DNA of 64,000 nt. It comes from Alphaproteobacteria bacterium (GTDB lineage Bacteria; Pseudomonadota; Alphaproteobacteria; Micropepsales; Micropepsaceae). The notes under the pieces were generated by a model, which was not told the origin of the DNA, made no database searches, and worked only from the letters and a program-made list of their open reading frames with translations. Position numbers and translations under genes: made by a program. The stretch is from contig JANYAR010000001.1 in the NCBI GenBank assembly GCA_025361185.1, positions 1 through 64,000 of the forward strand, given 5' to 3'. Every line of letters starts with the position of its first letter. The stretch's first letter is position 1. This document shows positions 29,660 through 38,500 of this stretch, piece by piece.

Positions 29660-31336
29660 CGCTTTCTTTCGGATTGCCGACAGGGTGGTGGTGGGCGTGA
29701 TGCCTTCGGCGTCGAACTTCACATGGATGATGGATGGCAGACCACTGGCCTCAGCTTCCAGGAAAGCGGGTGCGAAATCCGCCGTCTTCTCCACCATCGC
29801 GCCAAAGCCGCCGAAACTCCTGGCCATGGCGGCGAAATCCGGATTGATCAGATTGGTGGCGCTGACGCGGCCGGGGTATTCGCGCTCCTGATGCATGCGG
29901 ATGGTGCCCAAACTTGCATTGTCGAACACCACCACCAGGATCGGCAGTTTGTATTGAACGGCAGTTGCGAATTCCTGGCCGGTCATCAGGAAGTCGCCGT
30001 CGCCGGCAATGGCGACAATTTTGCGCTGCGGATAAAGCGTTTTCATCGCCACCGCGGCGGGCACGCCATAGCCCATGAAGCCGCAGACCGTCGCCATCTG
30101 GGTGTTGAAATTGCGGAAGCGATAAAAGCGGTGGATCCAGCCGGAATAATTTCCCGCGCCATTGCACACAATCGCGTCAGCGGGCAGATGATCGCGCAGC
30201 CAGATCATGATCTGCGAAAGATTGACGTTGCCCGGCTGGGGCAGGGAGCCTTGCGACCAATCCAGATAATCGCGGTGCGCGGCGCTGACATCGGGCGGTG
30301 TGTGGCGCGGCTTATGACTTTTAGGTTTAAGATTGGCCAAGGCGGCGGCAAAAGCCTGCGGCGCGGCATGAATGCCCAGATGGGGCCGGTAAACCCGGCC
30401 GATTTCCTCCGCGCCGGGATAGGCATGCACCAATTTCATCTGGGGCACGGGGATGTCGAACAGGGTGTAGCCCTGGGATGTGAGCTCGTTAAGGCGCGCG
30501 CCCGCCGCGATCACCAGGTCACTGGCCTTCACGCGCGCCACCAGCTTGGGGTTCGCTGCCAGTCCCAGATCGCCGGCATAATTGGAATGCAGGGCATCGA
30601 ACAAATGGGCACGGCGGAATGAGGTGCAGACCGGCACGCCAAAGGCTTGCGCAAAGCGGGCGACCGCCGCCAAGGCCGATTCATGCCAGCGCCCGCCGCC
30701 CAGAATCAGCAGGGGCCGGGCGCTGCGTGCCAGCAGCTCTCCCAGTTCGGCCATCTGTTCGCTGCTTGGCGCGGTTTGAAGTGCTTCGGCAAAGGGCGCG
30801 TCGGGCGATTGCGAGGCCAAGGGCAGCATGTCATGGGGCAGTGACAGCACCACCGGGCCGCAGCGGCCCGCCATGGCGGTCGAGAAGGCACGGCCGACCA
30901 TCTCGCCCATGCGGTCGGGTTCGTTCACTTCCGCGACCCATTTGGCCATGCCGCCAAAAAAGGCGCGATAGTCCATCTCCTGGAAGGCGTCGCGGCCGCG
31001 ATTTTCCCGCTCCACCTGGCCCACGAACAGAATCATCGGCGTGGAATCCTGCTGGGCGATATGAATACCGCCTGACGCATTGGTGGCGCCCGGACCGCGG
31101 GTGACAAAACAGATGCCGGGCCGCCCCGTTTGCTTGCCATAGGCCTCCGCCATCATCGACGCGCCGCCTTCGTTGCGGCACACCGTGATGGCGATGCCGC
31201 TGTCGTGCAGCGCATCCAGCACCGGCAGATAGGATTCGCCCGGCACGCAGAAGACATGGCGCACCCCTTGGATGCGCAATTGGTCCACCAGCACCTTTGC
31301 GGCGGTGCGGGTGGCGGTCTCGGCGTGCATGTTCAT
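29648..31336 (-). CDS. Thiamine-diphosphate enzyme, acetolactate synthase-like
   Basis: GVRHVFCVPGESYLPVLDALHDSGIAITVCRNEGGASMMAEAYGKQTGRPGICFVTRGPGATNA; IAGDGDFLMTGQEFATAVQYKLPILVVVFDN (GDG...N TPP motif). Confidence 0.9.
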   Translation of the reverse strand: MNMHAETATRTAAKVLVDQLRIQGVRHVFCVPGESYLPVLDALHDSGIAITVCRNEGGASMMAEAYGKQTGRPGICFVTRGPGATNASGGIHIAQQDSTPMILFVGQVERENRGRDAFQEMDYRAFFGGMAKWVAEVNEPDRMGEMVGRAFSTAMAGRCGPVVLSLPHDMLPLASQSPDAPFAEALQTAPSSEQMAELGELLARSARPLLILGGGRWHESALAAVARFAQAFGVPVCTSFRRAHLFDALHSNYAGDLGLAANPKLVARVKASDLVIAAGARLNELTSQGYTLFDIPVPQMKLVHAYPGAEEIGRVYRPHLGIHAAPQAFAAALANLKPKSHKPRHTPPDVSAAHRDYLDWSQGSLPQPGNVNLSQIMIWLRDHLPADAIVCNGAGNYSGWIHRFYRFRNFNTQMATVCGFMGYGVPAAVAMKTLYPQRKIVAIAGDGDFLMTGQEFATAVQYKLPILVVVFDNASLGTIRMHQEREYPGRVSATNLINPDFAAMARSFGGFGAMVEKTADFAPAFLEAEASGLPSIIHVKFDAEGITPTTTLSAIRKKALES

Positions 31337-32163
31337 CCGAACAGGGCTTTCTCGGTATAGGCAAGATCACCGAGAATGGGCCTGTAAGGGCCCTTATAGT
31401 ATCGCGGTTCCTTGCCTTCGACATAGTGCGACAACATCGCGTCCATGTCACCGTCGATCAGAAAGCCCAGGCTGCCGCGGGTGAGAAAATGTCTGGCCAG
31501 CGCGGGCGCGCAGCGGCGCAGATCCTCGGCGCCGCGGCAGAACATCACGTCCATGACCGGCGCCGACGGCTTGTCCAGGCGGCGCGGCTGAAACACGAAG
31601 GGCGATACGATGCCGTCCTTTTCCACCGTCAGGCTGACCCAGCCCATCGCGCGATGATCGCGCAGCAACTGCGCCTCCGCAAGGTCGTCCGCAATGACAT
31701 CGCTGACCACGCCGCGCCCCGGCAGGGCGAAATAAGCGCTGCGGCCGAAATTATAGGGCGCAAAGCCCTGCGCCTGCAGCGTGCGCCAGGTATGCGGGGC
31801 CGGCGAGGCGTTGAGATAGGTGACGTGTTTGAGTCTGGTCGCCATCGAGATCAACAGCGTGGAGTGGGTGCGCCATTGCGGCTCGACATACCAGCTCGAC
31901 AGGTTGGAAACGATCCGGTCGCCGCGCATTGACGAGATCAGCAAGACCACGCCCACCGGGCCGAAGCCCCCATCCAGCACATAGCCGTAGCGCGGGACGC
32001 CTTCGATCACGGGCAGGTTTTTCCAGCGGGCAAAGCCGCGCGTCCAGGTGCCGCGGCAGGTGCGGGGGAAGCCGCGTGTCAAAAGATCGGCCAAGCCGTC
32101 CAGATCGCCTCCGGCGATCGGGCGGCATCGCGCACGATTGGCTTGCTGGGGGTCAATTGTCAT
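31333..32163 (-). CDS. GNAT-like acyltransferase / hypothetical protein
   Basis: CRPIAGGDLDGLADLLTRGFPRTCRGTWTRGFARWKNL...YVLDGGFGPVGVVLLISS..SSWYVEPQWR; ATGA overlap with TPP-enzyme gene. Confidence 0.55.
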   Translation of the reverse strand: MTIDPQQANRARCRPIAGGDLDGLADLLTRGFPRTCRGTWTRGFARWKNLPVIEGVPRYGYVLDGGFGPVGVVLLISSMRGDRIVSNLSSWYVEPQWRTHSTLLISMATRLKHVTYLNASPAPHTWRTLQAQGFAPYNFGRSAYFALPGRGVVSDVIADDLAEAQLLRDHRAMGWVSLTVEKDGIVSPFVFQPRRLDKPSAPVMDVMFCRGAEDLRRCAPALARHFLTRGSLGFLIDGDMDAMLSHYVEGKEPRYYKGPYRPILGDLAYTEKALFG

Positions 32164-32270
32164 GACCGCACGAAAGGCCCCTGTTCCCGGGCTTTTATGC
32201 GCCATTTGCCATTAGCGGACCGTTAAAGCGGGCAAGACTATATTAACGCGCGGAACGGGCGGGACTTGCC

Positions 32271-32519
32271 ATGACTGTCGCCACCATTGTGCGTGCCGAA
32301 TTCGAACAGGTGGCACGCGAACAGGAAAAGACCCTGGCCGGCCTGGCGGACGAGATGCTGCTGCTGGATTGCGGATTGGACTCGCTGTGTTTGGCCATCA
32401 TCGTGGCGCGGCTGGAAGATCAGCTTGGCATCGATCCCTTCACTGCTTCGGACGATGTCTATCTTCCGGTGACCCTGGGTGACTTCATCAAGTTCTACCA
32501 GGATGCCGCCACCGCCTGA
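32271..32519 (+). CDS. Free-standing acyl carrier protein
   Basis: 82 aa; LLLDCGLDSLCLAIIVARLEDQLGIDPF phosphopantetheine attachment (DSL) context. Confidence 0.85.
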   Translation: MTVATIVRAEFEQVAREQEKTLAGLADEMLLLDCGLDSLCLAIIVARLEDQLGIDPFTASDDVYLPVTLGDFIKFYQDAATA

Positions 32520-32729
32520 GACATAGCGGGCGCGCGATTGGCGCCCTTGTGTCCGCCTCCATGCCTTGGAAGATCACGCCGGCATTCCGCACCGCAAAGG
32601 ATGAGGCGGGCCATTCTTGGTAAGCAGGCTGTTAATTCGAACGCGCAATTTGGTGCGGTTTTCCGCGCAACAAATGCTTTACGGGTGAGAGTTAGATTGG
32701 CGGCAGTCTTTGAGGCCTTGATTTTTCCG

Positions 32730-32757
32730 GGCCGCAAAAGCGGCCTGATTTTATTGG
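32730..32757 (+). terminator. Rho-independent-terminator-like hairpin
   Basis: GGCCGC-AAAA-GCGGCC followed by TGATTTTATT. Confidence 0.5.
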
Positions 32758-32794
32758 ATTGGCGTTTCAGCGAAAACGCCCACAGGAAACCTGC

Positions 32795-33796
32795 ATGCCT
32801 CTAGACCGTTATGCCTCCCGTTTTCTCGAAATGCTCGTTGCCGCGGGACAATGCCGCGGCCGCTATGAGGATGTGGAGGTGCGCCGCGCCGCCCTCACCA
32901 ACCTGGCGATCCTGGTGGACCCACCCGGCAGTGAAGAGATTGGCGGCGTGCGCGATCAGCTGATGCCGGTCGACAATGGCCATATCACGCTTCGTGTCTA
33001 TTCGCCCTTGGGCGAGCCGGCGCGCACACTGCCCGGCATCTTGTTCTTTCATGGCGGCGGCTGGGTTGCCGGCAGCCTGGAGACCCATGACGGATTGTGC
33101 CGCAGGTTGAGCAACGAGACCGGCTGCCGGGTGATTGCCGTGGACTACCGGCTGGCGCCCGAACATCCCTTCCCCTACGGCCTGTCCGATGCTGTCGCCG
33201 CCCTGAATCACGTGACGCGAAATCCAGGCGTGTTTGGCGTGGATTTGCAGCGGCTGGGGGTGGCGGGCGACAGCGCGGGCGCCACCTTGGCCGCTACATT
33301 GTGCCGTATCGTCCGGGACGCCGGCAGTTCGGCGATTGCTTTCCAGCTGCTGCTTTGTCCCATCCTGGATGTGCACAGTGAATCCGCCGCGCGCCGCGAA
33401 CTGGCCAAGGGCTATTTTCTGGACAGCGAGACCTTGCGGCGCGATCTGGAACTCTATGTGCCGCCGGGCTCTGAACTGTCCGATCCGTGCCTGTCGCCGC
33501 TGCGCGCCGAGGAATTTGCGGGCCTGCCCCAGGCCTTCATTCACACCGCCCAGTTCGATCCGTTCGGCGAGGAAGGCGAGGCCTATGCCCAGCGTCTGGG
33601 CGGTTTTGGCGTACCGGTGCATGGCCGCTGCCATCCCGGCATGATTCACTATTTCTACTGCATGCCGCGCATGATCCCCCATGCGGCGCAGGCTCTACGC
33701 ATCATCGGAACGGAAATCCGTTATGCGGTAAGACTGCCCCCGCTACCGGAGCGCCGAGGGCACCGGCGGATCAGGCCGGAATTGGTCCGGGTTTGA
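32795..33796 (+). CDS. Alpha/beta hydrolase (HSL family esterase)
   Basis: GILFFHGGGWVAGSLETHDGLCRRLSNETGCRVIAVDYRLAPEHPFP, VAGDSAGATLAA. Confidence 0.92.
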   Translation: MPLDRYASRFLEMLVAAGQCRGRYEDVEVRRAALTNLAILVDPPGSEEIGGVRDQLMPVDNGHITLRVYSPLGEPARTLPGILFFHGGGWVAGSLETHDGLCRRLSNETGCRVIAVDYRLAPEHPFPYGLSDAVAALNHVTRNPGVFGVDLQRLGVAGDSAGATLAATLCRIVRDAGSSAIAFQLLLCPILDVHSESAARRELAKGYFLDSETLRRDLELYVPPGSELSDPCLSPLRAEEFAGLPQAFIHTAQFDPFGEEGEAYAQRLGGFGVPVHGRCHPGMIHYFYCMPRMIPHAAQALRIIGTEIRYAVRLPPLPERRGHRRIRPELVRV

Positions 33797-34018
33797 GCCC
33801 GTCCAACGCCGCCATGCCGCACAGTCTTTCCTGAAAAAACGGCAGCGCCCATGCCTGTCTTGAATTGGTACGGTTCGCGGCGGGCAGATCGGGAGAATAC
33901 GGCGCTTTGCGGTGAGGTGACGTTAATACAGTTGCCCTGCCGCTCCAGCATTGCGCCGATATTTTGTTAATCCACCTGCGGCTAAATTGACGACCTTGGG
34001 GGCATTTTTCAGGTTCTT

Positions 34019-34163
34019 CATGCGCGACGAGACATTCGCATTGCACGCCGGTTTTGACGCCGATCCTGCCACAAACGCCGTGGCGTCGCCGATTCATCGG
34101 ATGGCGACGTATCCGTTTGACGCCGTCGCCAATCGCAGCGATTTTTCTCAGGTGGCGCGATGA
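34019..34163 (+). pseudogene. N-terminal fragment (47 codons) of an O-acetylhomoserine sulfhydrylase (MetY)-like protein
   Basis: MRDETFALHAGFDADPATNAVASPIHRMATYPFDAVANRSDFSQVAR* resembles MetY N-termini (ET.A.HAG...DP.T.AVA.PI....TY.FD) and then stops, overlapping the next ATG. Confidence 0.6.
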
Positions 34164-35161
34164 GCGTGGTCGAACAGTTTTTGCTGGGCAGCGGCCGTTT
34201 CTCGACGGTAGAAGGCGCGCGCGCCGCCATCCATGTCGGGTTGGTCAACAACATGCCCGATGCGGACCTGCGCGCCACCGAACTGCAATTCGCGCGGTTG
34301 CTGAAGGATGCGGCGGGCCCTTTGGATGTGCGCTTGCGGCTTTTCTCGCTACGCTCCATCCCGCGCAGCGAAGATGCGCGCGCGCGCATGGCCGGTTTCT
34401 ATGACGATGCCGCTTTCCTGCAGGCCGCCAATATCGATGCGCTGATTGTCACCGGCGCCCAGGCGGGCGCGGAAGAGTTGCGCGAGGAACCCTATTGGGC
34501 CGAGCTGGCGCATCTGGTCGACTGGGCCGAGATCGGCACCATCTCCACCTTGTTTTCGTCCCTGGCGGCTCATGCGGCGGTGCTGCACCTGGACGGCATC
34601 GCGCAGCGCAAGCTGACAAGAAAATTGGCGGGGGTCTATGAGAGTTCCCGGGTGGAGGACGATCCGCTGTTCTTCAACGCCGCCTCCACGGTTCCCATGC
34701 CGCATTCGCGCCGCAACGATATCGCGGAGCGCGATCTTGCGGCAAAGGGCTATCGCGTGCTGGCGCGTCTGGGCAATGACCAGGTTGACATCTTTACCCG
34801 TGAGCCGGCCGGTCACAGCCGTTTTGTCTTTCTGCAGGGCCATCCGGAATATGATCCTGCCACGTTGGGCCGGGACTATCTGCGAGACATGGCGCGGTTC
34901 CTGGGGGGCGAGACGTCCGAACGCCCCGCCGTTCCGGAACATTATTTCGACCGCGCCACCGAGAACCGGCTGAGCGAACTCGTGGCTAAAGGCGAGACCA
35001 GCCTGTCGCGCTATCAGGAGGTCGTGCTGGGCGCCTTGCCGCGCCAGATCTGGCGGCCCAACACGGTGCGGTTGATCGGAAACTGGTTGATGCTGGTGGC
35101 GGCCGCCAAGGCCCGCCGTGCCGCATCCAAGGCCGTTCCGACACGCCGCCGCGCCTCTTGA
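34160..35161 (+). CDS. Homoserine O-succinyltransferase (MetA/HTS) family protein lacking the catalytic cysteine
   Basis: IHVGLVNNMPDADLRATELQFARLL, LIVTGAQAGAEELREEPYWAEL, TISTLFSSLAAHAAVLHLDGI..RKLAGVYE, FLQGHPEYDPATLGRDYLRD. Confidence 0.85.
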   Translation: MSVVEQFLLGSGRFSTVEGARAAIHVGLVNNMPDADLRATELQFARLLKDAAGPLDVRLRLFSLRSIPRSEDARARMAGFYDDAAFLQAANIDALIVTGAQAGAEELREEPYWAELAHLVDWAEIGTISTLFSSLAAHAAVLHLDGIAQRKLTRKLAGVYESSRVEDDPLFFNAASTVPMPHSRRNDIAERDLAAKGYRVLARLGNDQVDIFTREPAGHSRFVFLQGHPEYDPATLGRDYLRDMARFLGGETSERPAVPEHYFDRATENRLSELVAKGETSLSRYQEVVLGALPRQIWRPNTVRLIGNWLMLVAAAKARRAASKAVPTRRRAS

Positions 35162-35174
35162 TTGGTGAGGAGCG

Positions 35175-35214
35175 GTTCGCCCAAGGCGAACGAAACGGTC
35201 CGGTGGACCGTTTC
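35175..35214. repeat. Double palindrome, copy 1 of a shared intergenic element
   Basis: GTTCGCC-CAA-GGCGAAC then GAAACGGTCC-GGT-GGACCGTTTC (perfect 7- and 10-bp stems) in a convergent gap. Confidence 0.7.
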
Positions 35215-35274
35215 GAGCGACGAACGGTTCGTAGCGACAGCGTGCGAACGGCTTAAGCGAGCGGCAGGCCAGTT

Positions 35275-37095
35275 TTAGTCTTTTGGCACGACGTCAAACG
35301 CTATCGTCGTGCGCGGATGCGCATCGCGGAACGGTATGGTGCCGTGCCACATATAGGACGGAAAAAGCACTAGCCGTCCGGGCCGGGGCTGAATGGCGCG
35401 GCGGATCGGGTCTTTCAGCGTGACATCCAGCGCCGGTTCGCCGAACTTGATCCAGCCTTGCCGGCCTTGCGCGTCCTCTACTGCCGGCGGCAAGGCGACA
35501 TAGTAGCAGGAACTGATCCACCCCTCGGGGTGGACATGGTTGGTGTGAAAGCCGCAATCGCGCAACCGCGACGACCACGAGCCGGTATAGTCGAAATTGC
35601 GCGCGCGCCGCGCCAGGAAGGGATGTTTATCGTCCGCTTTCATGCCCGCGATATAGCGGCCGACCGCCTCGCGAATGCGGATCTGGAGCCGCTCCACCAG
35701 ATCGTGGCCCACCCCGAACAACTTGTTGGGCGTCTGGGTGCCGTTGCGCAGCGATTGTTCCAGATACTCCCGGGTCGCGGGATGGGCCCGCTCCAGCCAG
35801 GCATTGAGCTCGGCGTTAAAGCTTTCCATGTCGGAAAAGCCCTTGGGCGGATCGAGGTCGTAGATCTGGATCAGCGAATCATAGCCGTTCAGCACCTCGT
35901 CGCGTTCATCCTCCAGCATGCGCCAGGCCGTTCCCAGGATCGCCAGCGCCACCTGGTCGTTCGGCGCCAGTGCCACGCTGCGCTCACACAGGGCGGCCGC
36001 CTTCCCGGCATCGCCGGCGGATATCGCGGCCTCGGCGGCGCAGCTGAGCAGGTCCGGCTCATCGCCGTGCCGTGTCAGCAAGCCATCAAGCACCTTCTGC
36101 GCTTCGCCGTGCCGTTTCATCATCTTCAGCGTGTTGCCGACGCCGATGGCGGCGATCTTGTTGTCCGGATCCAGCCGCAACGCTTCGCGGTAGACCCGAT
36201 GGGCTTCCTCGCCGCGTTTTTCGTGACTAAGGAAATGGGCCTTGGACAGCAGCAGCCCCACCGTCTTGGGCGCGCGGTCATAGGATTTCAGATAATCGTC
36301 GCGGCCCAGCCGGTACATCAGGTCGTTGTGGAATTGGTGCCATTGCGGATTGGCGGGATCGCGCGCAATCAGACCGCTGCTTAGCTCGGCCGCGTCATCA
36401 TAGCGTTTGAGCTTCTGCAAAATCTCCGCGCGCGAGGCGTCGGTGACGAGTTCCGGGTTGATCGCTGCGGACTTGTCGTAATTCTCCAAGGCCTCCTGGT
36501 CCTTGCCCTGGCGATAGAGCGCCAGGCCCAGCGATCGATGCAGGATGGCGCGCATCTGCGGCGGGACGTCTTGCTGCAGGGCTTCGCGCAACAAGGGTTC
36601 GGCTTCTTTCGGCCGCTGAGTGGCGAGCAGCACTTCGCCCAAGGCCAGCTTGGCGCGGGCATTGTCCGGCAAGTTCTGAAGCCACTGGCGGAATATGGCC
36701 TCGGCCTGACCCTGCTCACCCAGCTGCTGCAGTGTGGTGCCCGCCTCATAATAGGCCTCGGCATAGTCGGGCTTGAGCGCGATGGCGTGCTTGAAGGCCT
36801 CTATCGCCTCGCCATGCCGCTCCAGCCATCGCAGCGCCGTACCGTGACTGAAAGCCAGGACGGCCTCGCGCGGATTGGCGGCGCGGGCTTTTTCGAACTG
36901 CCTGGCAGCCTCCTCGAAGCGCTGCTGATGCATCCGCACCAGCCCGGCCACGTGCAGCAGCCGCGGGTCGTCGGCGAAGCGTTCCAGAAGGGGGGCCAGC
37001 GCCGCATCGGCGGCCTCAGCGTCGCCGGCCCGCAGATATTGGTTGGCCAACGCGAGGGTGTGCTGGAGGGCCGGGATGGCTTGGATTGTGACCAT
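35275..37095 (-). CDS. TPR protein with C-terminal 2OG-Fe(II) oxygenase-like domain
   Basis: N-terminal TPR array; C-term GFHTNHVHPEGWISSCYYVALPP...GWIKFGEP...PRPGRLVLFPSYMWHGTIPF...RTTIAFDVVP. Confidence 0.85.
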   Translation of the reverse strand: MVTIQAIPALQHTLALANQYLRAGDAEAADAALAPLLERFADDPRLLHVAGLVRMHQQRFEEAARQFEKARAANPREAVLAFSHGTALRWLERHGEAIEAFKHAIALKPDYAEAYYEAGTTLQQLGEQGQAEAIFRQWLQNLPDNARAKLALGEVLLATQRPKEAEPLLREALQQDVPPQMRAILHRSLGLALYRQGKDQEALENYDKSAAINPELVTDASRAEILQKLKRYDDAAELSSGLIARDPANPQWHQFHNDLMYRLGRDDYLKSYDRAPKTVGLLLSKAHFLSHEKRGEEAHRVYREALRLDPDNKIAAIGVGNTLKMMKRHGEAQKVLDGLLTRHGDEPDLLSCAAEAAISAGDAGKAAALCERSVALAPNDQVALAILGTAWRMLEDERDEVLNGYDSLIQIYDLDPPKGFSDMESFNAELNAWLERAHPATREYLEQSLRNGTQTPNKLFGVGHDLVERLQIRIREAVGRYIAGMKADDKHPFLARRARNFDYTGSWSSRLRDCGFHTNHVHPEGWISSCYYVALPPAVEDAQGRQGWIKFGEPALDVTLKDPIRRAIQPRPGRLVLFPSYMWHGTIPFRDAHPRTTIAFDVVPKD

Positions 37096-37289
37096 ACCGG
37101 CTACCCTACTCGAGAGGCGCCGGGCCTGTCAGGCCCGGAAAAGAGCCAAAATTTTCATGTAAATCCTTTAATTTCAACAAGTTAACTGAATAAAAGAAAA
37201 TGTCTAATTGTCGCAAAATGTCACTGATTAGGCCTTCCCCCCTCGAATATCGATGATCTAATAAGTATCTGCAGGGGGCACTTCGAAAC

Positions 37290-38447
37290 GTGAGCGCGGA
37301 TTTGTATCTCGTTGATGCCGGATGGGTCCTGTCGGCCGTCGCAGTGGCAGGCACGGCCTACACCTTGCTGGCTGCCTTGCTGGTTGGCCGCTTCATGCGC
37401 AAGCCGCCGAGCGCGGTGCGCAGTTGCCCGGCCGTGACCATCCTCAAGCCGCTTCACTTTGGCGAGCCGGATCTTTCGCGCAATCTGGAGACCTTCGTCA
37501 CGCAAGACTATGACGGCCCGGTTCAGATCGTCTTCGGGGTGCAGGATCCGAACGATCCGGCCTTGGCGGTGGTGCGCGCGTTGCAAGCCAAGTATCCCGC
37601 TTTCGATACCGCCATTGTGGTGGATGGGGCGCGCTATGGCGCCAATGCCAAGGTCTGCAACCTGATCAACATGCTGGCCGCCGCGCGCCATGACACGCTG
37701 GTGCTTTCGGACAGCGACATTTCCGTTGGGGCTTTGTGGCTGTCGCAGGTCACTGCCGCGCTGGCGCGGCCCGGTGTCGGTATCGTGACCTGTCTTTACA
37801 CCGGCGAAGCCGCTGGTGACGGTCACAAGCTGTGGTCGGCGCTCGCGGCCATGGGGACCTCCTATAATTTTCTGCCCAATGCGCTGTTGGGAACGTCGCT
37901 GGGATTGGCCGCGCCGTGCTTCGGCTCCACCATTGCGCTCAAGCGCCAGACGCTGGAGGAAGTGGGAGGGTTTGCCGCTTTCGCCGACCAGCTGGCCGAT
38001 GACCATGAGTTGGGCCGGGCGGTACGCAGCAAGGGCCATGCCTTGGCAATCCCCGCCATGGGCGTGAGCCATACCGCGGCCGAGAACAGTGTCGGCGAGA
38101 TGTTCCGTCATGAACTGCGTTGGACCCGCACGATTCGGATGGTGAACCCCGCCGGTCATTTTGGCAGCTTTGTCACCCATGGTTTCGCCTTTGCGCTGAT
38201 GGGCGCAATCTTGCTTGGTTTTAACCCTGTCAGCCTGGGCATCCTGGCAACGGCTTTGGCGGCCCGGCTGGTCCTGAAAAACCGGGTTGACGGGCATTTC
38301 GGCACCTATGCCGGACCTTATTGGCTAATGCCATTGCGCGATCTGTTAAGCTTCGCGGTGTTCGTGGTCTCGCTGTCCGGCGAAACCGTGCATTGGCGCG
38401 GGACTCACTTTGCGGTAGAGCCTTCCGGCGCGATGTCCCGGGTCTGA
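37290..38447 (+). CDS. hpnI: Hopanoid-associated glycosyltransferase HpnI
   Basis: Ceramide-glucosyltransferase-like GT2: VTILKPLHFGEPDLSRNLETFVTQDYDGPVQIVFGVQDPNDPA, LVLSDSDISV; first gene of hpn locus. Confidence 0.88.
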   Translation: MSADLYLVDAGWVLSAVAVAGTAYTLLAALLVGRFMRKPPSAVRSCPAVTILKPLHFGEPDLSRNLETFVTQDYDGPVQIVFGVQDPNDPALAVVRALQAKYPAFDTAIVVDGARYGANAKVCNLINMLAAARHDTLVLSDSDISVGALWLSQVTAALARPGVGIVTCLYTGEAAGDGHKLWSALAAMGTSYNFLPNALLGTSLGLAAPCFGSTIALKRQTLEEVGGFAAFADQLADDHELGRAVRSKGHALAIPAMGVSHTAAENSVGEMFRHELRWTRTIRMVNPAGHFGSFVTHGFAFALMGAILLGFNPVSLGILATALAARLVLKNRVDGHFGTYAGPYWLMPLRDLLSFAVFVVSLSGETVHWRGTHFAVEPSGAMSRV

Positions 38448-38500
38448 GACCTGAAATGTTTCACGACGTTCCCGCACTTTTGCGGGCATGAGGTTTGACG

